From assembly GCF_000382405.1 (NCBI RefSeq), contig NZ_KB908259.1:62001-126000 (forward strand): 64,000 nucleotides of DNA. Reading direction: 5' to 3'. This document shows positions 60,538 to 64,000 of the stretch, piece after piece. The stretch is from Mycobacterium sp. 141. Its GTDB lineage: Bacteria > Actinomycetota > Actinomycetes > Mycobacteriales > Mycobacteriaceae. The position numbers and the translations under genes were made by a program. The notes under the pieces are model-generated. The model made no database searches and was not told the origin of the DNA. It saw only the letters and a list, made by a program, of their open reading frames with translations. Numbering within the stretch: the first letter of the stretch is position 1; each line of letters opens with the position of its first letter.

Positions 60538-61773
60538 GTGTCAGATGGCAGAGACCATCCGGTCGGTACCGAAGCAATCGAGAGGTGGTTGACGCCCGGC
60601 GTTGGCGCGGTCGGCGCGGCCAGCTTCTTCTCGGATACCGGCCACGAGGTGACGACGTCGGTGTTGCCGACCTTCTTGACGAGCACGCTCGGTGCACCCG
60701 CGAGCGCGTTGGGCGTCATTGACGGCATCAGTGACGCCCTCATCGGTGTGATGAAGCTCGTTGGCGGACCGCTGGCCAATGACCTTGAGTGGCGGGGGCG
60801 GGCAGCATCGGGCGGCTATATCGGAACCGCGCTCGCCACCGGGGCGATCGGGGCAACTGTCACGGTGTGGCAGGCCGGGGTGTTCCGCGCGATTGCGTGG
60901 ATGTCGCGCGGGCTACGATCCCCCGCGCGCGACGCGCTTTTGGCATCGCTGGCTCCGGCGTCCATGCACGGCAGGGCTTTCGGGCTCGAGCGCGCCGGTG
61001 ACAATCTGGGGGCAGTAGCCGGGCCATTGCTGGCCGCAGGTTTGGTGGCGTGCGTCGGCGTTCGCCCAGCCCTGTACCTCGCCGCCATACCCAGCCTGTT
61101 CGCCGCTGCGGCAATTCTCTTGGCGGCCAGGGAAGCTCGTCGTCGAGTCACCACAGCGCAAGGCGCTCGCCCGAGCCGTCGGATCGATGTCGCGGCACTG
61201 CGTGATGCGGGAATGCTACGTGCGCTGCTGCCAGTCGCACTGTTCGAATGTGGCAATCTTGCAACAACTCTGTTGATTTTGCGGGCCACTCAACTGCTGC
61301 AGTCGCCCTATCGCAGCCTCACTGCGGCCACCTCGTTGGCGATCCTGATATACGCAGCCCATAACGTGATTGCGGCGGTTGGCTCACTGGTCGCCGGCCG
61401 ATGGTACGACCGTGCCGGACCACGTGTGGTCTTCGCCGCCGGTGCCACAGCCTACGTCGCCGGCTATGGGTTGTTTGCGATCGGCGGACATGCACCGTGG
61501 ATGATCGCATTGGCGTTCGCGGCAGCCGGTGCGGGGATCGGGCTTGTCGAGCCGACGCAATCGGCGGTGGTGTCCCAACTCTTGCCAGACCACTTGCGCG
61601 GCAGCGGCTTCGGTGTCCTCGGGGCAGTCCAGGCTGCCGGTGATCTGATGGCCACCGTCGTAGCCGGAGTGCTCTACACCCTGGCGTCACCCGCGTGGGC
61701 GTTCAGCTACGCGGCGGTGTGGATGATCGGTGCGGCCCTGGCTTCAGGGTTATTGCGACCCACGCAGTACTGA
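60538..61773 (+). CDS. MFS transporter
   Basis: A 411-residue membrane protein with about 12 helices. SFFSDTGHEVTTSVLPTFLT, RGLRSPARDALLASLAPASM and RAFGLERAGDNLGAVAGPLL are typical of the MFS subgroup related to multidrug or sugar efflux. I chose the GTG at 60538, because the promoter geometry fits a leaderless start and the longer frame begins with a proline-rich non-membrane stretch. Confidence 0.85.
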   Translation: MSDGRDHPVGTEAIERWLTPGVGAVGAASFFSDTGHEVTTSVLPTFLTSTLGAPASALGVIDGISDALIGVMKLVGGPLANDLEWRGRAASGGYIGTALATGAIGATVTVWQAGVFRAIAWMSRGLRSPARDALLASLAPASMHGRAFGLERAGDNLGAVAGPLLAAGLVACVGVRPALYLAAIPSLFAAAAILLAAREARRRVTTAQGARPSRRIDVAALRDAGMLRALLPVALFECGNLATTLLILRATQLLQSPYRSLTAATSLAILIYAAHNVIAAVGSLVAGRWYDRAGPRVVFAAGATAYVAGYGLFAIGGHAPWMIALAFAAAGAGIGLVEPTQSAVVSQLLPDHLRGSGFGVLGAVQAAGDLMATVVAGVLYTLASPAWAFSYAAVWMIGAALASGLLRPTQY

Positions 61774-61829
61774 ACGCCGTCGACCCCCTGTACAGATAGC
61801 CATGTTCGCGGTGATGGCATGCTTGTCCC

Positions 61830-62384
61830 ATGGCAGCGCTCGATGAGCCCGACAGTGTCACTGTGTGGCTGCTGCTGGCGTATCGCATACCCCGCGAGCC
61901 AACCCGACTGCGCGCTACAGCCTGGCGTCGCCTCAAGGCCCTGGGGGCCGTCTACGTGCAAAATTCGGTAGCAGCACTTCCGGATTCCGCGACGAACGAA
62001 CGCGCGCTGCGATCATTGCGCCGCGAAATCATCGACATGGGTGCAACGGCGCAGGTTATGCGAGCCGAAATACTGGCCGGCGGCAACGATCTTGTCGCCC
62101 TGTATCGGACCGCGCGTGACGAGGAATATGCCGAGATCGTCGACAAGTGTCAGGACTTTCTCACTGAGATTCGCAACGAAACCGCGGACGAGCACTTCAC
62201 CTACGCGGAACTCGAAGAAAACGAAGAAGACCTCAACAAGCTCAACAGCTGGTTTGTAAAAATCCAGTCGCGTGACTGTCTCGGAGCAAAGGGTCACGAG
62301 TCGGCCGAGGCCGCGTTGCAAGAATGCGCCAGGGCCCTGGACGGATTCGCGAACGCCGTTTACGTTGTCGAGGATCAGCTCTAG
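61830..62384 (+). CDS. ChrB N-terminal domain-like protein
   Basis: A 184-residue protein: WLLLAYRIPREPTRLRATAW, RRLKALGAVYVQNSVAALPD is the start of ChrB (chromate-resistance regulator). Only the N-terminal domain is present; the C-terminal ChrB domain is missing and there is no chrA next door. These short forms are common in actinobacteria; function unknown, possibly redox or oxyanion stress. Confidence 0.82.
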   Translation: MAALDEPDSVTVWLLLAYRIPREPTRLRATAWRRLKALGAVYVQNSVAALPDSATNERALRSLRREIIDMGATAQVMRAEILAGGNDLVALYRTARDEEYAEIVDKCQDFLTEIRNETADEHFTYAELEENEEDLNKLNSWFVKIQSRDCLGAKGHESAEAALQECARALDGFANAVYVVEDQL

Positions 62385-62547
62385 CGATCCGCCAGCGATC
62401 ATGACCACAGTCCAGTGCGGCACCGGCCAAGTCATGAAGGATCCGGTGGCGGGTAGGTTGATACTGTTGCATTGCAGTCGCTTTCGGCTGCACAGCGGCT
62501 TACGCGCGGTGGTAGCGTCAGGGCTGTCCTGGCGAGGAGTCGACAAA

Positions 62548-62883
62548 ATGCCCATCACGGCGTGGCGAGTCACACGACGCGCAACCGTATGCCTGTCGAC
62601 GGTTGCGATGCTCGCCGCGATCGTCAGCTGCGATGCCGGGTCGGGTCAGCCTGCCGCATCGGACGATGCGGTGACGACGTTGCCTGTGCCGGCGAATATT
62701 CCGGCTGTCCCCCTACCCAGCGACATTCCGCCGGTGCCGTTGCCGAGCGCTGTCCCCGATGTGCAGATGCCAAGTGAACTCCCGAAGGTCGAGATCCCGG
62801 CAGACGTGCCTCGCGTGGAGTTACCCGCGGAGATCCCGCGGGTACCGCTGCCCTCCGCGATCCCCCCGATCTCGTTTCCTTGA
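62548..62883 (+). CDS. Proline-rich lipoprotein with nonapeptide repeats
   Basis: A 111-residue precursor: basic start, hydrophobic core, probable lipidated Cys28 (AAIVSC). After a short linker it consists of about seven tandem nine-residue units of the form x-V-x-(L/I/M)-P-(S/A)-x-(I/V/L)-P, for example PVPLPSAVP, KVEIPADVP, RVELPAEIP. GAGGAG precedes the ATG. Likely an extended rod at the cell surface; no known family. Confidence 0.75.
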   Translation: MPITAWRVTRRATVCLSTVAMLAAIVSCDAGSGQPAASDDAVTTLPVPANIPAVPLPSDIPPVPLPSAVPDVQMPSELPKVEIPADVPRVELPAEIPRVPLPSAIPPISFP

Positions 62884-63335
62884 GTCGGCAATCGCTACTT
62901 CCCGCCGAGTGGAGAGAATTTTTGCTTGCCTCATATTTGCTGCAGTGTTACAACAAATATATGTCAACTGACATAGATCTGTAGGAGGGTGAAGGGTCAG
63001 GAGGTTTTGAGGCCACCCTGCACCACCTCGACCTGATCGCACACCTCCCTGGCGTATCCGGGCCTGCAGCACAGACATTGGCTGCATCACGGAAACTCTT
63101 CGAGAGGATCACCGGAGCAGCGTTTCCGGCATCGATGTCGAACGGGGCCGTCCTGACGGTCGGAACGGGTCGGCGAGCCGCAACAGCATCCGAGCGGGAC
63201 GCGCTCGGTTCTCTCAGCGACCGTCTGCCATACGTTCTCGGATAGCGCACGCCGCGGCACGAACGACGAGAGCGGTGCTCGGCGATCCATTTCACCGCGC
63301 GACGTGGTAGCCCCGCGGGCGGCCAGTGTCGCACC
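62884..63335. other. Intergenic region with an unassigned open stretch
   Basis: A TGTCA-AC-TGACA palindrome lies at 62961-62974. From 62985 to 63245 one + strand frame stays open and looks protein-like (ATLHHLDLIAHLPGVSGPAA, FERITGAAFPASMSNGAVLT), but has no start at its beginning; it may be a gene fragment. Confidence 0.4.
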
Positions 63336-63482
63336 CTAGTCGCTGTGCGCCAGGCTCTCCTCGATGGCCGCGGAGATCTCGGCGTTGAACACGGCGCCTT
63401 CCTCGGTGGTCAGGTCACCCAACGCAGTGCCGCCGACGAGGGCGACCTCCACTTTACGACGCGCGGCGCTCTGCTGATTCAT
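63336..63482 (-). CDS. Possible 48-residue protein
   Basis: Starts ATG 63482 ([20 protein letters not shown]) and ends IEESLAHSD. Divergent from the kinase gene. Composition is that of a soluble helical peptide; no family recognised and no strong ribosome-binding site. Confidence 0.35.
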   Translation of the reverse strand: MNQQSAARRKVEVALVGGTALGDLTTEEGAVFNAEISAAIEESLAHSD

Positions 63483-63536
63483 TCCTTGGCCAGCAAAAAC
63501 GTCAGTATTTCCATCCTCGTTTGTAGGCTCCAACGT

Positions 63537-64000
63537 ATGCCGTTCAACTCCGGTGACGTCTTCGCCGGCTACTCCATTCAGCGGCTCCTCGGTGCAGGCG
63601 GCATGGGAGAGGTCTACCTGGCCCAGCATCCCCGGCTGCCCCGTCTGGACGCACTCAAGATCCTGTCGACGGACGCCACCCGCGACGATGAGTTCCGCGC
63701 CAGATTCACCCGAGAGGCTGAGCTGGCCGCGACGTTGTGGCATCCACACATCGTCGGTGTACACGACCGCGGTGAGTTCGAAGGTCATCTGTGGATCTCG
63801 ATGGACTATGTGGAGGGCACCGACGCCCGTCACATGCTTGAGCAGCAGTCCCCGTCAGGCCTGCCCTATCAGGATGTGATGGAGATCGTGACGGCGGTGG
63901 CCGAAGCTCTCGATTTCGCGCACGAACGGCGGCTGTTGCACCGCGATGTCAAACCGGCGAACATCCTGGTGACCACTCCGACGGCAAGCACTCGGCGCCG
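63537..64000 (+). CDS. Ser/Thr protein kinase, Pkn type (3' end outside window)
   Basis: The first 154 residues of a Hanks-type kinase: glycine loop [14 protein letters not shown], the ATP-binding Lys in DALKILSTD, helix C Glu ([16 protein letters not shown]), hinge [12 protein letters not shown] and catalytic loop [14 protein letters not shown]. Mycobacterial Pkn kinases usually continue with a membrane helix and an outer sensor domain; these would lie beyond the right edge. A TAGGCT hexamer eight bases upstream suggests a near-leaderless start. Confidence 0.93.
   Translation, partial: MPFNSGDVFAGYSIQRLLGAGGMGEVYLAQHPRLPRLDALKILSTDATRDDEFRARFTREAELAATLWHPHIVGVHDRGEFEGHLWISMDYVEGTDARHMLEQQSPSGLPYQDVMEIVTAVAEALDFAHERRLLHRDVKPANILVTTPTASTRR

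Noticed and set aside
63483..63833. Minus-strand open frame overlapping the kinase start
   Set aside because: It is antisense to the conserved kinase N-terminus; only the last 48 codons, outside the kinase, were kept as a possible gene.

Overview
The window looks like chromosomal DNA of a Mycobacterium/Mycolicibacterium species. It is GC-rich. It carries small secreted proteins of mycobacterial type (CAP, DUF4189, an LGFP lipoprotein, a DUF1942/MPT63-like remnant), an IdeR-type iron box, a dense group of toxin-antitoxin (TA) modules with leaderless promoters, and a Pkn-type Ser/Thr kinase. No rRNA, tRNA, CRISPR array or intact insertion sequence was seen.

Layout. (1) 1-6 kb: hydrolases, a methyltransferase behind an IdeR-like box, a DUF480-methyltransferase fusion and small secreted proteins. 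(2) 6.3-13.9 kb: a urease operon (ureAB fused, ureC, G, D, E, F) running left and a UreI/AmiS-type channel running right. A LuxR-family gene lies between them. Both outer transcription units start from inverted copies of one ~110-bp promoter block that carries an 18-bp palindrome. (3) 14-18 kb: lipoprotein, secreted protein, minimal zincin, DHFR-like reductase. (4) 18.1-23.3 kb: a TPP-riboswitch operon with an ABC transporter of the thiamine-precursor type, an SDR and a flavin monooxygenase. (5) 23.5-27.1 kb: relics (including a deleted second urease locus) and an ATP-grasp ligase with a small acidic-tailed peptide gene, a candidate graspetide locus. (6) 27.9-35.0 kb: TA island with two vapBC, three mazEF-like, one parDE and a DUF1905-PIN fusion, with copies of a ~190-bp dispersed repeat between modules. 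(7) 35.5-60.4 kb: the most striking part. I find nine clear or variant fluoride (crcB-motif) riboswitches plus one decayed copy. They precede an ABC-F fragment, enolase, a Nudix gene heading a Hyf/Ehr-like membrane complex operon, a histidine-phosphatase gene, a DUF211/VIT operon, a MutS-like pair, a universal stress protein, a metallophosphoesterase and two unrecognised small genes. Two overlapping crcB channel genes and a triple-DUF190 gene share an operon here. (8) 60.5-64 kb: MFS transporter, ChrB-like protein, proline-rich lipoprotein, start of a Ser/Thr kinase.

How it fits together. Region 7 reads as a fluoride-response island. CrcB would export fluoride, enolase is the classic fluoride-inhibited glycolytic enzyme and a riboswitch-controlled extra copy would supply spare activity, and the other genes would deal with membrane energy, phosphate chemistry, stress and metal ions. 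The Hyf-like complex lacks all four NiFe ligands and the small-subunit cluster cysteines, so it is probably an energy-converting hydrogenase-related (Ehr) ion-translocating complex and not a hydrogenase. Three riboswitch pairs are arranged divergently around shared 75-82-bp promoter gaps. In region 2, one regulator probably co-activates urease and the urea channel through the duplicated promoter. All functional statements come from reading the sequence and family knowledge; no database search was run.
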